From the NCBI GenBank assembly GCA_904063045.1, contig CAJFCJ010000078.1:119356-149552 (forward strand): 30,197 nt of DNA, in the 5' to 3' direction. Positions 1 to 10,552 of the stretch are shown piece after piece. The translations under genes and the position numbers were made by a program. The notes under the pieces are model-generated. The model searched no databases, had not been told where the DNA came from, and saw nothing but the letters and a program-made list of their open reading frames with translations. The first letter of the stretch is position 1. The number at the start of each line of letters is the position of its first letter. The stretch is from Dimorphilus gyrociliatus (lineage: Eukaryota; Annelida; Polychaeta; Dinophilidae).

Positions 1-654
1 CATATATTTAAACAAAAAATTTTGGACACTTGAGATTTATTTTCAGATCTATAGCAATGAATTTTCCAAAATGGATACAAATTTCATTACTTTCTTATTA
101 TGTTCAGAATGTGCTATTTTGTTATTTTTTGGAAATGTTCAATTATTAAAGTTTATTAGTTTTACATTCAATTTTTAAACAATCTGAATGAAAAATTTTA
201 TAACCTTATTGCTTTTAAATAAAAAATTTCCTTGAAACCAGTATATTCTTTGCTCTTATACCCCATTAAATATTGTAGAAATCAAAGAATATATCATTAA
301 ATGTTTGGCTTGTTTAGACCATGAAATGCTGCTGAAAAAGACCTATTTCAATATTCAATAAAAACTTGTGGAATTTCAAAAATTCTTTTCTATAGAGTAA
401 AAAAAAGGAAAAGAAGAGAAACATAACCTAATCAGAATAAACAGATGGTATATGGATTCTTTTAAAGAGGATATTTTTATTAAGGAAAATTTTTATAATG
501 CTTCACAGTTGAACTTATGAACTTTAGCGATTACGAAATAGATGACCCTCTGAGTAGAAATCAACCAAAGCTGCGGCAGAAGTCACTCTCCCCCCTTGTA
601 TTAAACCAAAATAATTGCTAATGTAAAATATTGGTTTGAAAATCTTTGTTACAT
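1..654. other. No gene seen (AT-rich intergenic)
   Basis: No open frame longer than about 60 codons, no recognisable domain and no RNA gene could be seen. It may be spacer or intron of a gene lying outside the window. Confidence 0.5.
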
Positions 655-1124
655 TATGAAATATACAAAATTTATTGATTTTTCCTTTTCATTCAAATAC
701 CATGATGAAAAAATCAACGTTCGACAATCATTTTCCACTACAAATCTTTTCAAATCCATTTCTTATATTTTCATTGCCATTAACTCAATTATTTCAATGT
801 TTGAACAGGTTTTTAAGAATTATCTCATTTCTTTACATTGTTCTCCATCAAGATGACAATTTGCTGTATTAATATACTTTAAAGTATTTGATGATTAAGT
901 TTACAAATATTAGCAAATCCTCTGTCAATATTCTTATTTTCTTCTAAATTTATTGATTCTATATTACAACAAATTTCCAATAAATTTCCAATATTTCTAG
1001 ATTCTTCTTCCCCATATTCACATTGTTTAAGTGTAATATTTTTTAGAACATTTGTAGAAGGAACAAGATTAACAAAAATTGTTGAAAATCCACTTTTAAC
1101 TCTTTTATTCCTAAATAAATTCAT
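655..1124 (-). pseudogene. Decayed leucine-rich-repeat gene fragment
   Basis: Reading from 1124 downwards, an 81-codon open stretch carries one and a half ribonuclease-inhibitor-like LRR units, with motifs such as IGNLLEICCNIESINLEEN. Its repeat matches the intact 57-residue units at 8.24-8.75 kb. The reading then shifts frame near 885 and continues as NTLKYINTANCHLDGEQCK, hits an in-frame TAA, resumes as FLKTCSNIEIIEL, and further frame changes lead to a third unit (NGFEKICSG, then WYLNEKEKS) near 690-760. At least two frameshifts and one stop mean it cannot encode a continuous protein. LRRs of this type bind proteins in many contexts, so the parent function is unknown. No NACHT, TIR or other partner domain is visible beside it. 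Confidence 0.7.
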
Positions 1125-2001
1125 AGTTTGAATATTTTATTTTTATTGTGTAGAAGAACACTCGCTTTCCTGCACATTCTCCTGCTAATATGTTTTTATA
1201 GAGAAACTACTGAAACATTGTTCAAATGGTATAAACTGTTCTTTATTTTTGTAATCTATTTTTAGCTTCTTTTTAGTGAAATGTTATTAGTTTTTTCAAA
1301 TTGAAAAGGAGGAAAATATTCAATTAATTTGCTCTTTATTCCCAATTGTTCTGCCTGTTTTCAGGGTATAGATTGCAAATATTTTGTCCTGAATTTCACA
1401 AAAGAAATTGCCCCTTAACTAGTTGGGTTATTTATAGTTAATAGAGACTTTTTGGTCATTGATCTTTAGTAGTCCAAAACATAATTTATTATTTTAGTAT
1501 TTGGTGTTGCTGTCCCATGACTATGCTTACACAGCTGATCATAGTCTGATGTGATCTTTGTTATGGTCGTTATCAAAAAGTTTAAGCAAATCTGTCTTTT
1601 AGAAAACAAGGTTTCTTTTCAACCTTATGCTAATACCAGTTTCTTTCCCCTACACCAATTATTATCATTAGGGTAATTTATTGATTCATTAAGTATACAT
1701 CAGGTAATTTAGTGTTTAACCTAATTTTATAATTAATCAACTATCACTTGATTACTAATTGTTTTTTTTACGGTTCGGGACACTGTGTCATTTATGGGAA
1801 CAGTTTAGGAAAAAAATTTCGTTAAAGAAAGAGAACTTTAAATGTTGGACTCCAAATATTTTATGACAGTAAATGAGAAAGTATGTTTATCCAACTTGAA
1901 AACAAATCCACCTGGATATGTGTGGTACAACCTTTACTATGGACACCGTATATTTTATTTTGGAATCATTTTCGTTGTAAATCTGAAAATTTCGCATCGA
2001 T

Positions 2002-2021
2002 TATATATATATATATATATA
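2002..2021. repeat. AT dinucleotide microsatellite
   Basis: About ten tandem TA units in intergenic DNA. Confidence 0.9.
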
Positions 2022-2884
2022 AGTTGGAAACGTTGCTAATTATATTTAAAAAAAAAAGCATTATCCATTAAAATATAAATTTTTAATGGATTTTAAGTGT
2101 TGAATAAATCGGTTATTTAGTGCGGAGGTTAGATGCTAATTAGCATATATATAAAAAAAATACATATTTTTTAAGATTTTCTAAAAGATACAAAATTAGT
2201 CTCCTAGGAAGAAGAATATCTGCTAAATAGATAGAAATTTCCCCATAAGTCTTGTAACAGTCTATCCTCCAGTGGAATTGGTAAATTTTATTTTGGAATG
2301 TATTTGATTTCCCATCATATTTCGCATTAAGCTTGAGCAATGCAAAAGCCTTTTAAACCGTTCCACCCCTTTCTCCTCATCCTTCCACCCCCGCCCCGCC
2401 TCTTCTAATTTCATTTAAACTCTCCTCCAAGAATATAAGCTGCAATGAATGAATAAGAAGATAACAACGCTAATGCAATTTTCTCCCCTAATCCTTCATG
2501 CCAATTATTTACGAATAAGAAAGCTTAAATCTATGATAATCAAAAAACTAGTCAATCGATACGATAATCCCAATATATCGAGTTGATAAGCTTTAGATAA
2601 GCTATTCGTTATTATTTATCTCATTTATTAGTTTATTAAGCGAATTAATTAGTTAATTGATTTTTAAATGATTATTTATCAATTAATTATAAAAGTGTGC
2701 AACTGTTTACTATAGAGATTTATAGATAACTATAAATCTATACCAGTTTTCATGGTTATTGCATCGGCAAATTAGTTCATTGACTATACTGCCAATAAAT
2801 CTTCAAGAGGGAGTAAAGCGTAACTTTTTTTTATTATCTATTATTGAAATGATCAAAATAAAATGCTATAGAATCTCCTTATTC

Positions 2885-2889
2885 TCCCT

Positions 2890-2920
<31 letters not shown>

Positions 2921-2921
2921 C
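2885..2921. repeat. CT-rich microsatellite
   Basis: Tandem CCCT units grading into a pure CT run, about 300 bp upstream of the DEG/ENaC gene. Such tracts sometimes lie in promoters, but nothing here proves a role. Confidence 0.9.
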
Positions 2922-3197
2922 TATAAAATAGGCGTAACCCTTCTCTTCATATTGCATGCATATAACACCCTTTAAACTATTACCAGTTTTCAAAGTATTA
3001 AAAAAGAATTACCAGTTATAAAATTGATTTATCATTTTGATATATAGAACAGAAATGAATTGTTCATGTGTAAGGATAATTTTGTCATATAGAATATCAA
3101 AAATAGAAATCTTTTACAACAACTTACCTGCAAATCTTGAATTTCAGCCTATATGCCCTAATTTGAATATTTAATAACAAAAAAAAGAGGAGATATT

Positions 3198-6100
3198 ATG
3201 GAGTTGGAGAGGACCAAATCGATAAAACAACCAAATACTGTTTTAGTAATTGGAGACGAAAAAACATGGCAAGATTTCTCTACAGAAACGTCACTTCACG
3301 GTATAAAGAACGCATTTGCCAGGGGAATATCGCCGTTTAGACGAATTGGTTGGATGTTAATCGTTTCCGGTGCAATTTTTTTTTTCTGTTTTCAAGTGAT
3401 AAGAAGAGGAATAGATTTCGGAAGTAGAGATGTAACAGTAAAAGTTGAAGTTATTTACCCAAAGCAACTTGAATTTCCATCAGTTACAGTTTGTAACCAA
3501 AATAAATTCAGGTGAGCAAAATGTAATTTCAATAGGCCTAGCTTGCCATTAATTCTTTGCCTATTGTATAGATGACATTACTTGTAATAAATATCTAATT
3601 TCTTTCTTTTTTCTTATTGAAAAAGGATGAAAAACGCTATTGAATTGGGTTTATATAAATATTTTACAAAGATTTATAGCTTTGACAATAACGAAACAAC
3701 TTCGTACGATGAATATTTACCAGAAAATTACGATATGGATTTCGTTTACAATTATACTGGACACAAACAATCCAACTTTATCTTTAGGTGCTTTTGGGCT
3801 GGTAAACTATGCAAATCTGAATATATTACAAAAACTATTACCGAATATGGTATATGCTTCACATTCAATTCTCCATCTTCCCTTGATCCACCAAACGCTT
3901 TAACCGTTACCGATCCTGGAGTTAACAATGGTCTGTCTTTCCTATTCAACACTGAACAGTACGATCATATGCCTGGACCAGATAACGATGCCGGAGTTAA
4001 AATGTTTCTTCACAATGACTATAAGAAACCTTTAATGGCCGATTTAGGTTTTGCGGTTGCGGCTGGAATGCATACACTCATTGGAATCAAACGGACGGAA
4101 TCCCACAGTCTTGGTGATCCATACGGAGATTGCGTCAACTCAAAATACAAATCGCACGCCGAATGTATGGATCATTGTCGGCTAAGAGCGGTAGCATTCG
4201 TATGCGAATGTATGCCATTCGAAGCTACTGCAATTCTAGAGCCGAACAAGGATTATCTCCAAAGAATCTGCACTCTATCCGAGAATTTTAATTGCGTAAG
4301 ACAATTGTTAGAACACGTAAAATACGAAAAGAAGAGCATTCGTTGCTCTTGTTTAGTTCCGTGTAATCAAATTATTTATGAGCCGAACCTATCATTTTCC
4401 GCAATATCAGAATTTGCAGCTGATAAGGTTTTACATACAAACAAAGGGAAAGTGGACAAGTTAGAAACAGACTATTTGGAAATATTAGAAATGGGTGAAA
4501 GATATATTAATGTTAGGAAAAATAGGAATATGATTACTGCATTTACAACAAAAATGGATCCAATTTTCAAAACACTGCAAAGAACATTCCAAATATTTTC
4601 ATCAGATGGAAAAAATAATTCTGATGGCATAAAATTTGGAAATGCACTTTTAAATGATATTCAAAATATGGAAAAAAATTTTCAACTTGTAGAAACTACA
4701 CTTTTTTCACCAAAGGTTCAACAATTATCAATTTCTTTCAACTATTTAGCAAATGTTGTTAACCATTTCTGGAATCAACTTTATGGAACAATTGGGGTAA
4801 GTGAATACTCAGTTTGGCAACAATTGAAAGTTTGTCAAGAAAATATACAAAATATGGGTAGTTTACCTACAGTTTGTGATAACTTTATGAATGAATTTCA
4901 ATTTGGTAACTATAGAGCATTTTATGAAGATTTTCAAGAGTTTTGGATTAAAGTTATAAAAGATGCCAAAAATTCTTGGGCTAAAACATCAGTTTTCACA
5001 GATTTGATAAGGTATGAAAAAGAGCATATTAACGAAGCTGAGAGAATATTTAATACTCGAATAAACGATACAAGATTACCATTTGAAAGTATTTGTAAAC
5101 CATTCTATAAGAATTTAATGAATGCTACAAAATCAATGCAATTCAATAATCTAAATAAGAATGATAGTTTTGTTTATTTTGGTGAGAAAATTGAAGTTTT
5201 TATCAATTCATTATGGAAATTTAAAAGAAATATTAATAATCCAACATTTCATTCTGTTTGTCTATCAAGTAAAAATGATGCACTTGGAGATATCACTTCA
5301 ACACTTGAGGATATTAATTCATTAATTACAAATTTCACATCAAATTTCTACGAATTTGAAATATCTTTACAAAAACATAACGAAATTTATCAACAAAATT
5401 TAAATAATATTGAAATATTTAATTCATATTTTCAAAGAAATTCAACAACAAAGAAATGTAATTTATCAAATTCTCTCTGGTTGGAAAATGTTCTGAGTAG
5501 TTTGAAAGATTTAATTTTTCTCTTTGATAAAATAGGATTGCAGAATAGGACATTTGAAGATTATGTTAATAAAATCTATAAGAAATTAATACAAATTGAA
5601 GAAAATACTACTCATAATTTTCTTTGGCCTTTTCCGAAAAAGGATAAAAATGATCAAAATGTTGAATTTATTGAATTGAATGATTTCTATTCATTCCTTA
5701 TTAATAAAAAACACGAATACGGTCTTCATATCAACTGTTCAAAAGAAAATTTACAACAAATACTTATTGGTAGTTGGAGTACTTGCTTTTATACTTTTGC
5801 AAACAAAATGGCCGAATTTGGTCTTCACTTTCAAGATATAAATCTTATGAGATTAACTGATGCAATAAGCAAATATAATGATCTAAAACTTTTTATGTCC
5901 AATTTTAAAAGTTCTTGCAAAGTAAATAAGGAATTTTTCAGGTTATTTCACCATTTTTTCCATGTTTTTTATACTTTAAATTCACATCAAAAAAATGCAT
6001 TAACAGACATAAAAACCTTTTTCATACCAACAGAAAGAACTTTGCAAAAGTTGATGTTTTTTACCAAGAGATGTCTTATCAAAAGATTACTCAACATGAA

Positions 6101-6415
6101 AAATTTGGATTTCTCTCTTTCCTTTCTGAAATTGGCGGATTTTTAGGATTGGTGTTAGGAGCTTCTGTTCTAACTGTCATTGAATTTATAGACTTTTTTA
6201 TTTACAAGGTAAAAACCTTTATAAATATATTGAAAAACACATAAATAAGTCTTAAATCCTCGGGTAAGATTTTGTATTAGACTGGTATTAACAGCCTGGC
6301 TCCCGGATGGGATAGAATGACATATTTCATTTCTAATAATCACTTCTCCTTTTAGATTACAAGAAAAATCTCTAAAAGATTTCAAGAAAATGATGATAGA
6401 GAAAATCATCTATAG
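3198..6415 (+). CDS. DEG/ENaC (FaNaC/ASIC-like) sodium channel subunit with a large extracellular insert
   Basis: Proposed exons are 3198-3511, 3626-5941, 6034-6208 and 6356-6415 (954 residues, phases agree). The N-terminus has the conserved His-Gly gating motif (SLHGIKNAF, residues 33-41). TM1 is about 50-68, followed by the family signature FPSVTVCNQN. The extracellular Cys-rich region spans about 271-357 and ends CSCLVPCNQIIYEP. The last part, KVDVFYQEMSY then EIGGFLGLVLGASVLTVIEF, carries TM2 and the GAS selectivity filter (919-921). The family forms trimeric, amiloride-type Na+ channels; the FaNaC branch is peptide-gated and lophotrochozoan, and assignment to it is inference. Odd: about 475 residues (roughly 401-876) separate the palm from the pre-TM2 segment, where relatives have a few tens. 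The short third intron-exon join (CAG/GTTATT to CAACAG) restores an Arg codon and the TM2 frame. Without it the reading frame would end at 6146, lacking TM2. Confidence 0.88.
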
Positions 6416-6669
6416 GCAGAAAATATCAAACTATTGCTCTCTCGTTGACAGAAGGCATTTTCAAATGAGATTTTTGAAGGCAACGTTTTGGGTTGGAAAA
6501 TCTTGAATATATACACTTGTACTTAAGATGCGTTTAATATGTATTCAAAATTGAATGTGAGGAACTTATAGGATACCAAATCATAGTTACTGACAAAAGA
6601 CAAGAAACAGGGTTTATCTCAATTTGTTACAGTCATGCTGGAATTTAAACTAGCTGTTCAAAAATATCG

Positions 6670-6716
6670 CTGGCTTTTCATCATACTGTATACTTTATTT
6701 TTAATAAACCAATAAC
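6670..6716 (+). pseudogene. Short relic similar to an exon of the 21.3 kb fucolectin-like gene
   Basis: About 46 bases (starting TGGCTTTTCATCATAC) align with 23109-23154 at roughly 80% identity, same strand, by eye. The matching part encodes the C-terminal strand of the domain in the 21.3 kb gene. No flanking exons are recognisable, so this is a relic or a chance match between AT-rich sequences. Confidence 0.35.
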
Positions 6717-7368
6717 GTATGAATGTTTGTAAATACAAAACAGCATACTCCGAAACTACTAATTACAGTAGAGCATATATTTTATGCATTTGTATAGAAT
6801 AATCTGAGTATATTTGATTTTTTAACACTTAATCAACAGTTAGACAGTTTTCATACATTTACAGCATAAAGGTAAATTGAATGCCAAATTTTTGAATGGT
6901 ATTATCCATTCACTCTACATTGCGTTAATTTTTCTTGCTTTATGAAGTTTCCAGTGAATGAAAAACTGTATACTCATATACTTCTGTATCAAAAATGAAT
7001 TATAAACAACAAATACACCTGACAAGCACTAACAGGAAGATTAATGGGATCGTTATGGTTCTGGTTATATTAGGCCTATTTGACAATATAGGAAGAAAAC
7101 TGTTACATTTTCCCTTCTGAATAAGCTGGGCAAAGAAGGGAATACTAAGCCTACACTTCGTTATTATAATTCTCTTTTATTATGTATATATCCAAAATTC
7201 TACAGTAACATTCAGGTTCAACAGAAAATGTCAATGACTGAGAAAATTCAAGACTAGATTTTGGATGGCAAAATGGTTAAAAAGAAGAATACATTAATTG
7301 ATTTGTACTTAGGAGGGTATCTTCTAAGGATTAGGGATAATGGAAAAGGATAGGGACAACCAAGTGCT

Positions 7369-7385
7369 GGGTTAGGGTTAGGTTA
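7369..7385 (+). repeat. Short interstitial telomere-like repeat (TTAGGG type)
   Basis: Just over two units, GGGTTAGGGTTAGGTTA, in intergenic DNA. A looser TTAGAGTTAGGG occurs near 7691. It is too short to imply a former chromosome end. Confidence 0.5.
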
Positions 7386-8067
7386 AAAGCTGTAATTTGC
7401 GGATGTTTTCTGTCTCATCCATTGACATTATCTGTACTTTTATTCTTCTAATCTCACCAATACATGTAAATTTAAAATAAAATCTAGTTTTCTCCCACAC
7501 TTTATACTTATTTAAAAAATTGAATGAATATTAAAACTATAAAGCGTTATCTTGTTCATTTCCTGCTTCCTGCATGAACGATAAACCAAATGAGTTCCGG
7601 ATAAAAGTTTCCTTCATTATGTTTTCTGTCATTCAAGTTGCTTATATGGCACGAGATCAAATGTATTAAGATGGAAGTAAACGTTGAAAGAGGTTAGAGT
7701 TAGGGTGAAAAATAGACAACCTGATGATAAGACTTTTAACATTCTGTAACTTAACATAAACATCAATTTGACAGCTGACGAACTTTAAAACAAAAGGAGA
7801 AAATGGAAATACACTTGAGGTAATATATCAACCTCAGAGACTCATTCTTCTGGAGAAGAAACACCTGGAGAAGCCATTGAAAAATTTTCTAAAACCCCGT
7901 TTCTAAGCAACCAAAGTAAACAAAAGTCTTTCTAATTTAAAAAACAGGAAAAAATTTCTTTGATACAAAAAGTTTAAAAAATCAGTATTTTTTTAATGAA
8001 ATATCCAAAATTCCATTAAAAGGGAAATAAACACAAACTATATTCTAAAATAGGTAATGAGAGTGCA

Positions 8068-8236
8068 AAAAAAAAACATGACACAGAATTTCAAAATGGC
8101 GTCGGAATATTAACCTTTCTAAAAAATCCTCAAAATACTTTACAGAATCTCGATTAGAGCGACTGTTATATTTAAGTGGAGAAGATAGTAAAGACATTAG
8201 ACATCTATTAAGAAACTGGTGTAACAATTTTTAAAT
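8068..8236 (+). pseudogene. Decayed 5' part of the LRR array
   Basis: In the frame of the downstream repeats this reads GILTFLKNPQNTLQNLD, stop, SDCYI, stop, then degenerate sequence. It aligns with one full 57-residue LRR unit of the following open frame (for example TLKNLDLIDCYLNEE). Several in-frame stops show that the open frame starting at 8237 is the surviving 3' portion of a longer repeat gene. Confidence 0.65.
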
Positions 8237-8797
8237 ATGGGAAAAGGGCTGTTGAATATTTGTGAAGGTCTTCAAAAATCTTCTAATACCTTGAAAAATC
8301 TTGATTTAATTGACTGTTATTTGAATGAGGAACGATGTAGAATAATTAGAAATCTATTAGAAAATTGCTGTAAAATTGAAACAATAAATCTCCGCTATAA
8401 TTGGGTCATGAGAAGTGGATTTTTAAATATTTGTAAAGGTCTTGAAAACTCTTCAAATAATCTAAAGAATGTTGATTTAAGTTGTTGTAATTTGAATGAA
8501 AAACAAGCAAAGAGGCTTGGAAAGCTGCTGAAACATTGTTCCAAAATAGAAGGAATATATCTAAGTCAAAATGAAGAGATGGGAAAAGGATTAGTGAAGA
8601 TTTGTAAAAGACTGAAAAAATCTTCAAATACTCTAAAACATCTTGATTTAAGTGACTGCTATTTAAATAAAAAACAAAGTAAAGAAGCTGAAAATCTACT
8701 AGAAAATTGCTCCAACATAAAAACAATAAAACTGCAAAATAACATGTCGATGGATAATGAATTATTGAATTTTTCTGAAAGACTCCAACTATCCTGA
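8237..8797 (+). CDS. Leucine-rich-repeat protein fragment, three 57-residue units
   Basis: The 186-codon frame is three near-perfect tandem units of 57 residues (171 bp), starting MGKGLLNICEGLQ, MRSGFLNICKGLE and MGKGLVKICKRLK, plus a partial fourth that ends at TGA. Each unit holds two RI-like LRRs with the pattern LKxLDLxxCxLNEE and LLExCxKIExIxL. RI-like LRRs form horseshoe protein-binding surfaces, usually as part of a larger cytosolic protein. Here there is no signal peptide, membrane segment or effector domain. The ATG at 8237 is the repeat's own internal Met, and the sequence just upstream is a stop-ridden copy of the same unit. This is therefore probably the open tail of a pseudogene; a short expressed protein cannot be excluded. 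The stop lies within a fourth repeat unit. Confidence 0.5.
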   Translation: MGKGLLNICEGLQKSSNTLKNLDLIDCYLNEERCRIIRNLLENCCKIETINLRYNWVMRSGFLNICKGLENSSNNLKNVDLSCCNLNEKQAKRLGKLLKHCSKIEGIYLSQNEEMGKGLVKICKRLKKSSNTLKHLDLSDCYLNKKQSKEAENLLENCSNIKTIKLQNNMSMDNELLNFSERLQLS

Positions 8798-9513
8798 GAG
8801 ATTTTCAAGAATCTTAAAGTCAAAATTCAGATTGTAAACTGTCTTTATTGCATCTTTAAATGCATACCTTCTATGATAAAAATGTCTAATTGATGAAAAT
8901 ATTTATGGACAGTGTACATTGTAATATCTTGGAAATGTATTTCATTGTAAAACAGAATACTATTAGTAGTCAAAACTATAGAAATTGTGACTGTTCAGAT
9001 GTTGCATTCTGGACCATTGTATCCTAAGAATGAATGCTACTTCTTTCCCTATTTTGTTTTAACCATATTCAATACATTCAGAATCTAGTCAAGATGAAAT
9101 ATTTTTTTCAATAAAAAAAGGGGGAATGCTGCAAATACAAATTTCAACATTCAAACAGTGCAAAGTACAATTTAACACAGGCCAAAAATCTCCTTTGAAA
9201 ACTGTTTTATGAGAAAAATAAATTAGTAGCGCCATCTGTCGACAACTTCCAAATGAAAGTAACACACCTAAAACAATAATGAGACAAAAAAATCAAGATA
9301 ATTTATTTAAATTATAGATAAAATGATAAAAAACAAAGAGGATAACTGTTGAAATCATTGTAATCATTAATGAATGAACGGATGTAACAATTTTTATCTC
9401 TTATTATTTGTAATATTGCAAATATAAAATTATGCATCTAGAGTAATATGTATATATATTGCAGAGGATGTTAATCCCTAAAACAAAGATAACAAGAGGA
9501 GGATAATTTAGAA
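8798..9513. other. Intergenic; upstream region of the AChBP-like gene
   Basis: No exon seen. A run of alternating TA at about 9450-9460 (GTATATATATTGCAG) lies some 55-60 bp upstream of the ATG at 9514 and is a plausible TATA element, assigned only by position. Confidence 0.4.
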
Positions 9514-10388
9514 ATGATTACACTGTTTTTATCTTCTTTCCTTCCCATTATCATCTCCTGTGTTTATGGTGAAACGTTGGTTTTTCTCTTTAGCAATATT
9601 TTTCTTTATACATAATATCTAAAAAAAATACTAAATAGGAATGATCTGTATAATCATCTTTTAGATGATTATAACAAAGTTATAAAGCCTTCTGGATTTG
9701 TTAACGTTTCATTTGGGATCAGTTTGGTTGGTGTTGACAAGACTGACGGTGATATGATTACATTTAGCGTTTGGGAAAAACTGGTAATTTTTTTAAAATT
9801 CATCTCTTTTTCTAAACATTGAACTTTTTTTTTATTCTAGATGTGGACAGATCATAGATTATCGTGGTCGGATGAAGATTATAATTCAGAGACTTTTCAT
9901 TTGCCTATTGATAAGATTTGGATTCCTGATGTTATATTATACAATCAGTAACTAACAAATACACCTTAGAATTGTTTGCTAAACAATTTTCTATTTATTA
10001 GGGGTCGTAAAGAAGTTGACCTTGCAAATGTCTTATCAGTAATCCACAAAGATGGAACTGTATTATACATTTCTCCAAAGTTATTGACAGTAATTTGGAT
10101 ATTTGAATATTTTGTTTTTTTGTTAATTTCATTTGTATTATCACATAGGTTAGATGTTTATTTGAGAAATCAGCTAATATATATCACTGCCGTTTTAAGT
10201 ATGGATCCTGGACCTACAATGCATATGAAATGCACTTAAACTTTATGGGAAATTTGCAAGATATGGATATGAGTTATTACTATGGCAAATATAAGATTTT
10301 TGAAACATTGGGCCGTCTTGATGAAAAATTCTATCCTTGCTGCGAAGAACCTTTTCAAGATATTACTTTTAGTTTTAAAATGAAGTAA
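9514..10388 (+). CDS. Acetylcholine-binding-protein-like soluble Cys-loop ligand-binding domain
   Basis: Proposed exons are 9514-9575, 9639-9783, 9841-9947, 10002-10089 and 10149-10388, giving 213 residues. A signal peptide (MITLFLSSFLPIIIS) is followed by the nicotinic-type fold: LLDDYNKVIKP, loop D VWEKLMWTDHRLSW, loop A KIWIPDVILYNQ, loop B GSWTYN, and loop C YPCCEEPFQDITFSF with the vicinal cysteines typical of ligand-binding alpha subunits. Frames join cleanly across all four introns. The frame stops immediately after the last beta strand, where receptors enter TM1, and AATAAA follows at 10414-10419. Soluble proteins of this size that buffer synaptic acetylcholine are known from molluscs and annelids. 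The Cys-loop has only 10 residues between cysteines and lacks FPxD. Alternative: a truncated receptor or a GTAAAA donor leading to unseen TM exons; none was found in 10.4-14 kb on this strand. Confidence 0.82.
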
Positions 10389-10413
10389 AATTAATTTATT
10401 AAAATTTTCAAAT

Positions 10414-10419
10414 AATAAA
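10414..10419 (+). terminator. Polyadenylation signal AATAAA of the AChBP-like gene
   Basis: A canonical hexamer 26 bases after the TAA stop at 10386-10388. It supports transcript end here rather than splicing on to membrane-domain exons. Confidence 0.6.
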
Positions 10420-10500
10420 ATAGTCCTGCAAATGATTTAGATTCGTGCAATGCAAAAGATTGATAAATAGTTCAAGTATTTTAGTTTGATTTTTTAATTA

Positions 10501-10551
10501 GAACTATAGACAGACACACACATGCACACACAGCAAAATAGTCTATAGTTC
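10501..10551. repeat. Perfect 11-bp inverted repeat with CA-rich loop between convergent genes
   Basis: GAACTATAGAC (10501-10511) and GTCTATAGTTC (10541-10551) are exact reverse complements around a 29-base loop containing short CA runs. It begins one base after the minus-strand stop codon of the PAN gene (10553-10555) and lies in the 165 bp between two convergent genes. In RNA it would form a stem in the PAN gene's 3' UTR. Confidence 0.8.
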
Positions 10552-10552
10552 A

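Larger units (their letters stand above)
1125..3197. other. Intergenic stretch with simple repeats
   Basis: No convincing exon was found. It contains an AT microsatellite at 2002-2021 and a CT-rich tract at 2885-2921. The last 100 bases before 3198 would be the 5' region of the channel gene, but no clear promoter motif could be assigned. Confidence 0.5.
6416..8067. other. Intergenic stretch; no intact gene
   Basis: No open exon with recognisable content. It includes a short relic similar to the 21.3 kb gene (near 6670-6716) and a telomere-like motif at 7369-7385. AATAAA occurs near 6700, possibly the channel gene's polyadenylation signal, although it is about 290 bp from the stop. Confidence 0.5.

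Noticed and set aside
1203-1229. Plus-strand match to the LRR motif LLKHCS next to the minus-strand LRR relic
   Set aside because: Only about 20 bases resemble the repeat and no flanking LRR residues follow on this strand. It could be chance.
2885-2921. CT tract as a CRISPR-like or satellite array
   Set aside because: It is a plain microsatellite without spacers, in a eukaryotic genome.
3627-6146. Reading 3627-6146 as a complete 839-residue protein
   Set aside because: It starts inside exon 2 and runs out of frame before TM2. The GT-AG intron 5942-6033 restores the conserved pore sequence.
7369-7385. Telomere-like repeat as evidence of a chromosome end or fusion
   Set aside because: Just over two units are too short, and flanking DNA shows no subtelomeric pattern.
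8406-8726. 106-codon minus-strand frame opposite the LRR array
   Set aside because: It is the antisense shadow of the tandem LRR units and repeats with the same 57-residue period.
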